Below, one piece after another: positions 1 through 6,179 of a stretch of DNA of 9,994 bases. The position numbers and the translations under genes were made by a program. The stretch covers positions 1-9,994 of the forward strand of contig CAZHAM010000024.1 in NCBI GenBank assembly GCA_964530415.1, in the 5' to 3' direction. The stretch is from CAZHAM01 sp964530415. Lineage in GTDB: Bacteria > Patescibacteriota > WWE3 > UBA101185 > UBA10185. The notes beneath the pieces were generated by a model that searched no databases, was not told the origin of the DNA, and saw only the letters and a program-made list of their open reading frames with translations. Position 1 is the stretch's first letter, and every line of letters starts with the position of its first letter.

Positions 1-55
1 CGCAGAAAAGTGTGTCTTCGAACCTGCTTCGCTGTTCAATCAACTACCCATCAAT

Positions 56-80
56 AAAAATCCGCTAGCCACCTGCGGTG
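56..80 (-). terminator. Possible weak terminator downstream of tRNA-Ser
   Basis: On the minus strand, about 16 nt past the tRNA CCA end, a CCGC/GCGG stem with a 9-nt loop is followed directly by ATTTTTATT. An overlapping alternative hairpin, CACC-GCA-GGTG, can also form. The stem is only 4 bp, so this is a weak candidate for the 3' end of the tRNA transcript. Bases 1-55 beyond it show no feature I can assign. Confidence 0.25.
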
Positions 81-95
81 ACTACCGAATTTTCA

Positions 96-186
96 TGGCG
101 GAGGGTGTGGGATTCGAACCCACGGACGGCTTTAACACCGTCACGGTTTAGCAAACCGCTGCCTTGGGCCACTCGGCCAACCCTCC
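96..186 (-). tRNA. tRNA-Ser (anticodon GCU, reads AGC/AGU)
   Basis: Read on the minus strand, the 7-bp acceptor GGAGGGT pairs perfectly with ACCCTCC. It is followed by discriminator G and a genomically encoded CCA. The T arm carries GGGTTCGAATCCC. The anticodon loop TTGCTAA gives anticodon GCT, for serine AGY codons. A long variable arm (GACGGT...GCCGTC) and the G discriminator are the class II features expected of tRNA-Ser. It lies 106 nt downstream of comF on the same strand, with its own TATAAT box in between, so it can be transcribed alone. Open frames crossing it on either strand are not genes. Confidence 0.97.
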
Positions 187-236
187 AGGTGTTTTTGCAC
201 AGAACAACGGGCATATTTTGGATCGGTGCAGGTTGT

Positions 237-265
237 ATTATACAAGTTTTCCTCAAAAATTTATA
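237..265 (-). promoter_or_regulatory. Candidate promoter for tRNA-Ser
   Basis: A perfect TATAAT -10 box lies at 242-237 on the minus strand, about 51 nt upstream of the mature tRNA 5' end. The hexamer 17 bp further upstream is TATAAA, a poor -35 match (3 of 6). The predicted start near 230 gives a leader of roughly 44 nt for RNase P to remove. Support comes mainly from the -10 box and its position between comF and the tRNA. Confidence 0.4.
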
Positions 266-292
266 CCGAACACGAAAATATCGCAACAACGG

Positions 293-994
293 CTAAGTTC
301 TCTTAAATCTCTTACTTAGCGTAAAAACTGAGATATCACTGAATCCAAAACTATTCAATGTCTTAGCTGCTTCTAATACTGTAGCGCCGGTTGTACAGAT
401 ATCATCAACTATTACCAATTTCGTATCTTTGGGTAATAATCTAGCTTTTTCGCTCAGCGCAAACGCGCTTTCAAGGTTTTTAAATCTGGCCCGTCTGTCA
501 TTTTCAAATTGGGCGAGTGTCTCTTTTTTTCTGATTAACACGGTTCGCGCGATTTTGCACCCGGCCTTAAATGCTATCTCCTTACATATCAGGTCAACTT
601 GATTAAAACCTCTGGCTTTTTCTTTGGCGCGGTTTAATGGAATAGGCACAAGCACACTGTTTCTTAAATAGTTTAAAGTCTCGGCGTTTAGCAAATTGAC
701 ACCATATTTAGTTAAAAGTTTGAGAGCTAAAAATTGTTTTGTTCGGTATTTAGAAGTTTTAATTACTTTTCTTACTGCCCCGTCATAATCAAAAACTGTA
801 ATGAATCTTTTGACCGGGGTTTTACTTGAACACTGAGTATGCGTAATCCCAAGTATTGAGTTTTTTTCACAAACCACACAAATATCTGGGTCTACTATTT
901 TGCAGGTTGCCAAACAAATACGGCAAACAAGCGTTCCGACACTTGAACACATCAAACATTTTGGCGGAAAGATTAAATTTATTAGGTTGTCCAT
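293..994 (-). CDS. comF: ComF-family phosphoribosyltransferase with N-terminal zinc ribbon
   Basis: The protein has 233 residues, a normal length for the ComF/ComFC/GntX family of phosphoribosyltransferase-fold proteins. These are linked to competence and DNA uptake in several bacteria, and their exact substrate is unsettled. The N-terminus carries the family's cysteine pairs C13-C16, C24-C27 and C39-C42, then HTQC ending at C55, which form a double zinc ribbon. Mid-protein has the typical VPIPLNRAKEKARGFNQ block. The PRPP-binding loop VDDICTTGAT is at about residues 196-205, with both acidic residues and the TTG loop intact. The start is the ATG that leaves the zinc ribbon 12 residues from the N-terminus; no good Shine-Dalgarno site precedes it. 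The stop is TAG. It is divergent from the ABC-GT87 operon and followed by tRNA-Ser. No other competence genes are visible, so the role in DNA uptake is family inference only. Confidence 0.93.
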   Translation of the reverse strand: MDNLINLIFPPKCLMCSSVGTLVCRICLATCKIVDPDICVVCEKNSILGITHTQCSSKTPVKRFITVFDYDGAVRKVIKTSKYRTKQFLALKLLTKYGVNLLNAETLNYLRNSVLVPIPLNRAKEKARGFNQVDLICKEIAFKAGCKIARTVLIRKKETLAQFENDRRARFKNLESAFALSEKARLLPKDTKLVIVDDICTTGATVLEAAKTLNSFGFSDISVFTLSKRFKRT

Positions 995-1081
995 AGCTTA
1001 TCCACACTAGCGTATTAGTTCTTATGACAGCTTTAACACACTAATAGACCCATAGCGATGCATACGATTCGCCCTATAGTA

Positions 1082-1181
1082 NNNNNNNNNNNNNNNNNNN
1101 NNNNNNNNNNNNNNNNNNNNNNNNNNNNNNNNNNNNNNNNNNNNNNNNNNNNNNNNNNNNNNNNNNNNNNNNNNNNNNNNN
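1082..1181. other. Scaffold gap of 100 Ns
   Basis: There are exactly 100 consecutive Ns, a common placeholder for a gap of unknown size. The gap cuts off the 5' end of the ABC exporter gene, and may also hold promoter sequence for comF and the exporter. The 87 bases between comF and the gap (995-1081) contain an ATG at 1058 followed by codons for HTIRPIV running into the gap. It could be the true exporter start, but the reading frame cannot be joined across Ns. Confidence 0.98.
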
Positions 1182-2867
1182 GCAGCGCTTCCTCTTTTAG
1201 ATGCGTACATCTATGCTCAAGTATTTGACTCGCTTATCAAGACAGTTACCGAAACAAAAGCCATTGGCCCGGATTTAATCAACAACATAATATTCCTGCT
1301 TATAACCTCGGTTTTATTTGATTTTGCAGGCAAACTCTCAACATATTTTGACTGGAACTTATACGAAATTTTATCAAACAAATACAATGAAGAATTTTCC
1401 AGAAAAATGGCCAATCTGGATTTTGAGTACTATGACACACCTGAAGTAAGCGGGCTCATAAATAAAGTCACCCACCGCTATATGAGTTTTAATCTCAATT
1501 TTATGAGAAGAATATTTGAGATTGTTGAAGCACTTTTTGCAATTATTTTAAACATCTCTATTCTATTGACGCTTTCCCCGATAATTATTGTGGTTTCGAT
1601 AGTGGCAACTATTCCACAAACTATTTCGAGCGTTTACCTCACAAAACTCAGATATAAAATATTCGACGAATGGACAGATAGAAGAAAAGACTCCGGTAGA
1701 ACAAGATCCAAAATAGTAAACGACGAATCCATAAAAGAAATTAAAACATTTAACTTGATTGACTATTTTGTAAACAGATTTATATCCATAGACATTGCTA
1801 ATTCTAAAGCCGTCATGAAAGTGGAAAATAAAAGGCTTCTCCTAAACAGTATTTGGGGAATTTTAGATTCAATTACTTTTGGTTTGGTTTTAATAATTTT
1901 AACAACAACAGTCTTAGCAGGAAGAATCACAGTCGGTGCATTAACATTTTATGTGAGATCGGCAAGTTCGCTACGAGCTAATATCGGCAGATTATTTAAT
2001 AGACTGACGTTAGCTTACGAAAGCGGACTTTATGTAAACGATTATTATAAACTTATGGATCTCGAAAAAAAGATCGTGTCGGGCGGTACAGTTCTTTTAA
2101 ACAAACCGATACCTCCAAAAATTGAGTTTGTAAATGTAGGTTTTAAATACCCTGTTTCCGAAAAATGGGTTCTTAGAAATATAAACCTAAAAATCTATCC
2201 CAGTGAGAATATTGCTATAGTAGGCGAAAACGGCGCAGGTAAAACAACGCTGATAAAACTGTTGATGAGATTTTATGATACAACCGAAGGAGAAATCTTA
2301 ATTGACGGCATAAATATAAAAGGGCTAAACACCGACGACTGGTATTCAAAAGTTGGGACACTCTTTCAGGAATATAACTTTTATCACTTTGACGCCAAAA
2401 CCAATATCGGAGTAGGTAAAATTAGCGATATTGAAAACATTGATAAAATTGTTGATTCCGCACAAAAGTCAGGCGCGAATGAATTTATAGAAAAATACGA
2501 AGATAAATATGACCAGATACTCGACAAGGCATTTAAAGGCGGGATAAATCCATCTACAGGTCAGAAACAAAAAATTGCCTTGGCAAGAGCCTTCTTCAAA
2601 AACGCACCGATCTTAATTTTAGACGAACCGACCAGTTCAATAGACGCAAAGGCGGAATTTGAAATTTTTGAAAACTTGTTTAAGTTTGCCGAAAAAAAGA
2701 CCGTTATAATAATTTCACACAGATTTTCGACAGTCAGAAACGCTCAAAGAATTATTGTTTTGGATGACGGTAAAATAATAGAAGAAGGGGCACACGAAGA
2801 TTTAATTAAAATTGAGGATGGAAAATATAAAAAAGCTTTTGAACTTCAAAAAAAGGGTTACGAGTAA
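1182..2867 (+). CDS. ABC exporter, fused permease-ATPase (5' end missing in gap)
   Basis: The frame is open from the first base after the gap, so the ATG at 1407 is internal and the true start is lost. There are 561 codons visible, against roughly 580-620 in the family, so about 20-60 residues are missing. The first half is a type I exporter membrane domain with several hydrophobic segments (for example near 1290-1325, 1530-1640, 1855-1925). The second half is an ABC ATPase with Walker A GENGAGKTTL (2223-2252), Q-loop LFQEYNFYHFD, signature STGQK (2553-2567) in place of canonical SGGQ, Walker B ILILDEPTSSID (about 2607-2642) and the H-loop SHR (His at 2718-2720). These catalytic motifs look intact, so the protein should be an active homodimeric or heterodimeric exporter in the cytoplasmic membrane. 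Its 3' end overlaps the first GT87 gene by 50 nt. That linkage suggests it flips or exports a glycolipid or glycan precursor, though lipid or peptide export is equally possible from sequence alone. Confidence 0.93.
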   Translation, partial: AALPLLDAYIYAQVFDSLIKTVTETKAIGPDLINNIIFLLITSVLFDFAGKLSTYFDWNLYEILSNKYNEEFSRKMANLDFEYYDTPEVSGLINKVTHRYMSFNLNFMRRIFEIVEALFAIILNISILLTLSPIIIVVSIVATIPQTISSVYLTKLRYKIFDEWTDRRKDSGRTRSKIVNDESIKEIKTFNLIDYFVNRFISIDIANSKAVMKVENKRLLLNSIWGILDSITFGLVLIILTTTVLAGRITVGALTFYVRSASSLRANIGRLFNRLTLAYESGLYVNDYYKLMDLEKKIVSGGTVLLNKPIPPKIEFVNVGFKYPVSEKWVLRNINLKIYPSENIAIVGENGAGKTTLIKLLMRFYDTTEGEILIDGINIKGLNTDDWYSKVGTLFQEYNFYHFDAKTNIGVGKISDIENIDKIVDSAQKSGANEFIEKYEDKYDQILDKAFKGGINPSTGQKQKIALARAFFKNAPILILDEPTSSIDAKAEFEIFENLFKFAEKKTVIIISHRFSTVRNAQRIIVLDDGKIIEEGAHEDLIKIEDGKYKKAFELQKKGYE

Positions 2868-4059
2868 TACAAAACTGGTTTCGGCCTTAGTAGTTTTGTT
2901 TCAGGTAATCCCAGCTACATTAATATTATTTACGGCACTAAATATTGTTAAAAACGGCGGACTTATTAAAACTGATTACATTGCTTTTTATACCGGGGGC
3001 AAGATTTTAGCTGACGAAAGCTTGGGAGCAGGCCAGCTTTACGATACTGCTATACAACGCTCTGTACAGGACAGTCTATTTTTTAATGAGTACGACAATT
3101 TTTATGCATATTTAAACCCTCCGATTGTCGCTTTGGTTGCTTCTTTATTTTCGTGGCTAGCATTAAGTCAGTTCTATTTTGCCACTCTATTAATAAACTT
3201 GGTTCTTCAGATAATTTTTGTATTTAATCTTAAGAAGCTTTTTATTAAAACCGATCATTATTTGCTTTTTGCACTTTTTGCAGGGATATTTTTACCGGTA
3301 CTCAGTTGTTATATTAGCGGCCAGTTTTCAATATTTTTGGCACTTATTACACTTTTAATAATTTTACTTTTAAAATCCGATAAAGACTTCCGCGCAGGAA
3401 TACTTACAGGCCTTTTACTTATCAAGATCCATTACATACTTTTAATTCCTTTTTTATTTGTGTTTGCTAAAAAAAGAAAGGCGTTTCTTGCAGGATCGGC
3501 ACTTAGCATACTTTTGTTTATCGCTGTTAATTTTGCTATTTACGGCTCCTCGCTAGGCGCTGACTACTATAACTTACTAAATAAGGTAGCTAACAGCGAA
3601 ACAGGCACACAACTTGGAACTTTGATTACGAATAACGTTAACCTTCAAGCATTTGTGCCGTTTGTTGCAAAGTTCTTAAATGTCACCGAAAGTTTATCTA
3701 TTAAATTTATTGCGGGATTGCAAATATTTTTAATTTCGTTGGCACTGGTTTTTGGTCTGAAAAATTCTGACGATTTTAACAGGGATAGTGTTTTGGCTTC
3801 TTCGCTTATATTGTTTAACACACTTAATCTGCATACGTTATATAACGATCTGGCTATTACTTTTATTTCTGCTGTAATTATCTTCAATAGAGCCATTCGA
3901 ACTCAAAAAGAAACGGGGGCGATATTATTTGCTTGTGCAATAGCGGTTATCTTTTTACCATATTTGTATACTCTAATACCACAGAGTTCTTTAGCAATTG
4001 GGCTAACACTTGTGTCTATAATTAATTTATGTTTAATCCACCAACACCAAAAGTACTAG
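2818..4059 (+). CDS. GT87-family (DUF2029) integral-membrane glycosyltransferase, copy 1
   Basis: The protein has 413 residues and is almost entirely hydrophobic helices. After the first membrane segment (about residues 20-43) comes an extracytoplasmic loop with KTDYIAFYTGGKIL (D53 is the candidate catalytic acid of the GT-C fold), then QLYD and YLNPPI. Further on are SGQFSIFLAL, a KIHYILLIPF block and NLHTLYNDLA, all characteristic of GT87. Family members such as mycobacterial PimE use polyprenol-phosphate mannose as donor and act outside the membrane; the sugar and acceptor here are unknown. I chose ATG 2818, which overlaps the exporter by 50 nt; a TTG at 2812 is an alternative start. GAGG touches the ATG and is too close to be a normal ribosome site, so translational coupling to the exporter is likely. 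The stop is TAG, and the end overlaps the next gene by 31 nt. It is a clear homolog of the following gene. Confidence 0.85.
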   Translation: MENIKKLLNFKKRVTSNTKLVSALVVLFQVIPATLILFTALNIVKNGGLIKTDYIAFYTGGKILADESLGAGQLYDTAIQRSVQDSLFFNEYDNFYAYLNPPIVALVASLFSWLALSQFYFATLLINLVLQIIFVFNLKKLFIKTDHYLLFALFAGIFLPVLSCYISGQFSIFLALITLLIILLLKSDKDFRAGILTGLLLIKIHYILLIPFLFVFAKKRKAFLAGSALSILLFIAVNFAIYGSSLGADYYNLLNKVANSETGTQLGTLITNNVNLQAFVPFVAKFLNVTESLSIKFIAGLQIFLISLALVFGLKNSDDFNRDSVLASSLILFNTLNLHTLYNDLAITFISAVIIFNRAIRTQKETGAILFACAIAVIFLPYLYTLIPQSSLAIGLTLVSIINLCLIHQHQKY

Positions 4060-5261
4060 TTTCAATATTTGTAACTTTAATATTTTGGGGGTTTCTTCTA
4101 ACAATCTTGTCTTTTCATGATGAGATTTCCGAAATGGATCCTTCGTATCCGACTGATTTCACTATGTATTTAACAGGTGCAAAAATGTTTAGGGACGGCA
4201 AAACAAACAAACTATACGATATCGAAGAACAGAAAATGTATAGAGAAAGTGTTTTGCCCTCAGACGGAATTACGGGCATATTAGCATTCAGAACCCCTCC
4301 GATAACTGCCGCGTTATATTCCTTGCTCCCGTTGCATGATTACAAAACAGCTTTCTGGGTAAACGGTTTAATTAACATCGCTCTCATAATCGTTTCGATT
4401 TCTTTATTAACCAAAAATTTTAATTCATTTTTAGAGATGAGCTTTTTGGCGGTATTTAATATTGCAGTCCTAACAACATTGGTAAACGGGCAAATAACAG
4501 GTTTGATCTTACTAATACTTGTATTTGAATATATTTTGCTAAAAAAGGAGAAAAGTGTCTTAGCTGGAATTTTTGGGGCACTTTTATTTGTTAAACCTCA
4601 TTTTTTGATATTAATTCCATTCTTCTTGCTATTAAATAACAGTGATAGTAAAAAAATTAAGTATCTGATTTCATTTGCAATTACAATGTTAATTATTTTG
4701 ATATTTAACACCGCGCTATACGGGACAAACTTTATACCCGACTACATACAATATGTTTTAAGTAGCGAGGGAATTGAGTACGGAACCCGTATATCAAGCA
4801 ATATTAATATTACAAGCTTAGTTGATTTTTTGTCAGGTGGGGTAAATCGCCAAACCCTAGCGACCGCGTTATCCTTCGCAGCATACATTTTGCTTTTTGG
4901 TTACTTTTTGAAGTACACTTCAAAATTAGAAGAGAGGTTTGCTTTGAGTATTTTAATTATTCCGCTAGTTAATATTCATACTTTGCACAGCGATCTGCTA
5001 GTTTGGCTTATTCCACTAGCTTATTTTTTAACTGAGCCAAAATTTAAGGCGAGGATTTGGAAACCCATGATTATATTGTTATTTGTATTAATTCCAAATT
5101 TGAGTTATTGGGAAAAAGAATGGTTCGTTGCTTTATGTATGCTCGTTTTTAGTGTGTACTTGCTTATCAAACTTCGATCTGACATTAGGGCGGGTAAGAA
5201 ACCCCAAAGTTCTTTCTTGGTGGAGATGGGGGGAATTGAACCCCCGTGCCGAGATCTCTAA
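4029..5261 (+). CDS. GT87-family (DUF2029) integral-membrane glycosyltransferase, copy 2
   Basis: The open frame encodes 410 residues, is polytopic and has the same architecture as the preceding gene. It has a first membrane segment (about residues 9-29), then TDFTMYLTGAKMF (D43, candidate catalytic acid), KLYD, FRTPPI (about 87-92), NGQITGLILL, LFVKPHFLILIPF and NIHTLHSDLL. The shared motifs in the same order mark a tandem duplication that has since diverged strongly. The start ATG lies 31 nt inside the upstream gene, so translation is probably coupled; no Shine-Dalgarno site is visible. The 3' end is odd: the frame has no stop before entering the convergent tmRNA gene. The last 14 residues (LVEMGGIEPPCRDL) are antisense to the tmRNA 3' end, and the TAA at 5259-5261 lies inside it. 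The stop may be genuine, or a frameshift or base error near 5160-5217 may hide an earlier stop. The enzyme function call is unaffected. Confidence 0.85.
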   Translation: MFNPPTPKVLVSIFVTLIFWGFLLTILSFHDEISEMDPSYPTDFTMYLTGAKMFRDGKTNKLYDIEEQKMYRESVLPSDGITGILAFRTPPITAALYSLLPLHDYKTAFWVNGLINIALIIVSISLLTKNFNSFLEMSFLAVFNIAVLTTLVNGQITGLILLILVFEYILLKKEKSVLAGIFGALLFVKPHFLILIPFFLLLNNSDSKKIKYLISFAITMLIILIFNTALYGTNFIPDYIQYVLSSEGIEYGTRISSNINITSLVDFLSGGVNRQTLATALSFAAYILLFGYFLKYTSKLEERFALSILIIPLVNIHTLHSDLLVWLIPLAYFLTEPKFKARIWKPMIILLFVLIPNLSYWEKEWFVALCMLVFSVYLLIKLRSDIRAGKKPQSSFLVEMGGIEPPCRDL

Positions 5262-5607
5262 ATATAAGTCCTACAAGCTTAGTTAATTTTTTCTTACAAA
5301 AGCTAGGTAGTTAACAACCTAAAACTTTTGGCAGACCAAGTGTTTGGGCTTTGCGCCCCCGGTCTTAACCGATGGTCAAACGATGAAAACCTCGTCCCGG
5401 TTATATAAAGCTGTTAAACAACTCCGGACAGATGATTAACAACTGTGCAATCTAATTAAAATTAGGCTGCAACTGTTGCGAAGGCTGGAACGCCTACTGC
5501 AACATTATTGCTATGTTTAGCATTTGTTTGTTTGCATGATTTTAAGGATCGTGCGAACCTGCTTGCACTCATACAAAGAAGATTCCGGTCGAATCCGTGT
5601 CATCCCC
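5218..5607 (-). ncRNA. ssrA: tmRNA (transfer-messenger RNA)
   Basis: On the minus strand the 5' end reads GGGGATGACACGGATTCGAC, the hallmark tmRNA start. The 3' end reads CCCCCCATCTCCACCA, with an encoded CCA and discriminator A as in an alanine-type acceptor. GGGGATG pairs with CATCTCC over 7 bp, with one G-U. The T arm is GGGGGTTCAATTCCCCC. The gene is 390 nt long, as expected for a one-piece tmRNA. An internal tag frame ends in VAA-stop. It rescues ribosomes stalled on broken mRNAs by acting first as alanyl-tRNA and then as message for a degradation tag. Its protein partner SmpB is encoded 27 nt upstream on the same strand, and a separate promoter lies in that junction. Its 3' end overlaps the convergent GT87 gene by 44 nt. 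Confidence 0.96.
5462..5521 (-). other. tmRNA tag-peptide reading frame
   Basis: Within ssrA, the frame from a GCT resume codon at 5521-5519 to TAA at 5464-5462 encodes the tag AKHSNNVAVGVPAFATVAA (19 residues). The terminal VAA fits the hydrophobic, AA-ending degron read by ClpXP-type proteases. The stop and C-terminus are firm, because only this frame gives an -AA end. The resume codon is inferred: no other alanine codon lies just upstream in frame, but an earlier non-alanine resume codon cannot be excluded. The tag is longer and more valine/alanine rich than the E. coli tag ANDENYALAA. Confidence 0.75.
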
Positions 5608-5618
5608 ATACACGCTGA

Positions 5619-5648
5619 ATTATAGACTATAAGTCTATTTGCGTCCAA
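5619..5648 (-). promoter_or_regulatory. Candidate ssrA promoter
   Basis: On the minus strand TTGGAC (5648-5643) and TATAAT (5624-5619) are separated by 18 bp. Transcription would begin near 5612, leaving about 5 nt before the mature tmRNA 5' end at 5607. The -35 box lies inside the last codons of smpB, so ssrA can be transcribed independently as well as by read-through from smpB. A 7-bp inverted repeat fills most of the spacer. Confidence 0.6.
5622..5638. repeat. 7-bp inverted repeat at the smpB stop / ssrA promoter spacer
   Basis: ATAGACT and AGTCTAT are perfect inverted arms around a 3-nt ATA loop. The repeat covers the smpB TAG stop and sits between the -35 and -10 boxes of the ssrA promoter, including part of the -10. 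It could be an operator for the ssrA promoter or a small hairpin at the smpB mRNA end. No U-tract follows, so it is not a standard terminator, and chance in AT-rich DNA is possible. Confidence 0.45.
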
Positions 5649-6108
5649 CTTCGTTCTTGTAGCTTCTGACCTCGAGTTCCAAATCTCTTTTAATCTGTCT
5701 TTCTTTTGCTACTTCCTTTTTTTCAAACTCTTTTTTACCTTTTACTACAGACATTTCTAACTTTATTAAATTATTCTGGAGTATTAATGCTAGCGGAATA
5801 GCTGTTTTACCTTTTTCTTTTAGCTGTTTTGAGATTTCAAAAATTTCCTGCGAGTTCAATAATAACTTTCTTGATCTACGTGTGTCGGATTCTGTAACAT
5901 CGTTGCTCTGTTTTGAATATCTTCCGATGTACATGTTTTTAAGCCACACCTCACCCTCCCTTAATTCAATAAAGGCACCTTCAAAACTCGCTTTTCCCTC
6001 ACGAATAGCTTTGACCTCGTACCCATACAATTCGACACCTGCGATATACTTTTCGAGTATGCTAAATTCGTGAAGTGCTTTTCTGTTTTTTGCAAGTAAC
6101 ATGGGCAT
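5635..6108 (-). CDS. smpB: SsrA-binding protein SmpB
   Basis: The protein has 157 residues (155 from the second ATG), a normal SmpB length. Family blocks occur in order: KNRKALHEF (7-15) at the N-terminus, AGVELYGYEVKAIREGKASF (23-42), the EVWLKNMYIGRYS strand, RRSRKLLLN (77-85), and a basic C-terminal tail that would enter the ribosomal mRNA channel. The usual GKK-YDKR motif is changed to GKKEFEKK, a mild divergence. SmpB binds tmRNA and delivers it to stalled ribosomes; ssrA follows 27 nt downstream, so protein and RNA partners are co-located. Two ATGs compete: 6108-6106 touches the -10 box TATAAT, while 6102-6100 coincides with the predicted transcription start. The second is therefore likelier if the mRNA is leaderless; the outer one is given as the boundary. 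The stop is TAG. Confidence 0.95.
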   Translation of the reverse strand: MPMLLAKNRKALHEFSILEKYIAGVELYGYEVKAIREGKASFEGAFIELREGEVWLKNMYIGRYSKQSNDVTESDTRRSRKLLLNSQEIFEISKQLKEKGKTAIPLALILQNNLIKLEMSVVKGKKEFEKKEVAKERQIKRDLELEVRSYKNEVGRK

Positions 6109-6137
6109 ATTATAGGGTTTTAAGACAGGATAGTACA
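6109..6137 (-). promoter_or_regulatory. smpB promoter, predicted leaderless
   Basis: A perfect TATAAT (6114-6109) lies directly against the first smpB ATG and 3 nt before the second one's CCC spacer. The hexamer 17 bp upstream is TGTACT (6137-6132), 3 of 6 to consensus. Starting 7 nt after the -10 box would place +1 on the A of the second ATG (6102), giving a leaderless smpB mRNA. Confidence 0.55.
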
Positions 6138-6141
6138 GAGC

Positions 6142-6169
6142 TTCAAAATGGGTTCACTAATGATATAAT
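6142..6169 (+). promoter_or_regulatory. Promoter of the large secreted-protein gene, near-leaderless
   Basis: An extended -10 element TGATATAAT ends at 6169, only 10 nt before the ATG at 6180. TTCAAA (6142-6147) is a 4-of-6 -35 match with a 16-bp spacer. Transcription is expected near 6176, leaving about 4 nt of leader and no room for a Shine-Dalgarno site. It is divergent from the smpB promoter within a 71-bp gap. Confidence 0.6.
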
Positions 6170-6179
6170 TTGATAGACA

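Noticed and set aside
1..60. TTCGAA-containing stretch looking like a second tRNA T arm
   Set aside because: The flanking bases do not form a 5-bp T stem, and no acceptor or anticodon arm is present.
65..289. Open frame on the minus strand in phase with comF past its TAG, crossing tRNA-Ser
   Set aside because: It reads straight through the tRNA gene and has no protein-like composition of its own. The comF protein is already full length at its TAG.
1022..1414. Minus-strand open frames over the gap and the exporter 5' region
   Set aside because: One consists largely of Ns. The other is antisense to clear exporter coding sequence.
1407..2867. ABC gene starting at ATG 1407
   Set aside because: The same frame is open back to 1182 and encodes typical exporter membrane-domain sequence, so 1407 is internal and the gene is cut by the gap.
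5150..5217. Intrinsic terminator for ssrA (AAGAAA/TTTCTT stem)
   Set aside because: The stem is only 6 A-T-rich pairs with an 11-nt loop and no following U-tract. It lies within GT87 coding sequence.
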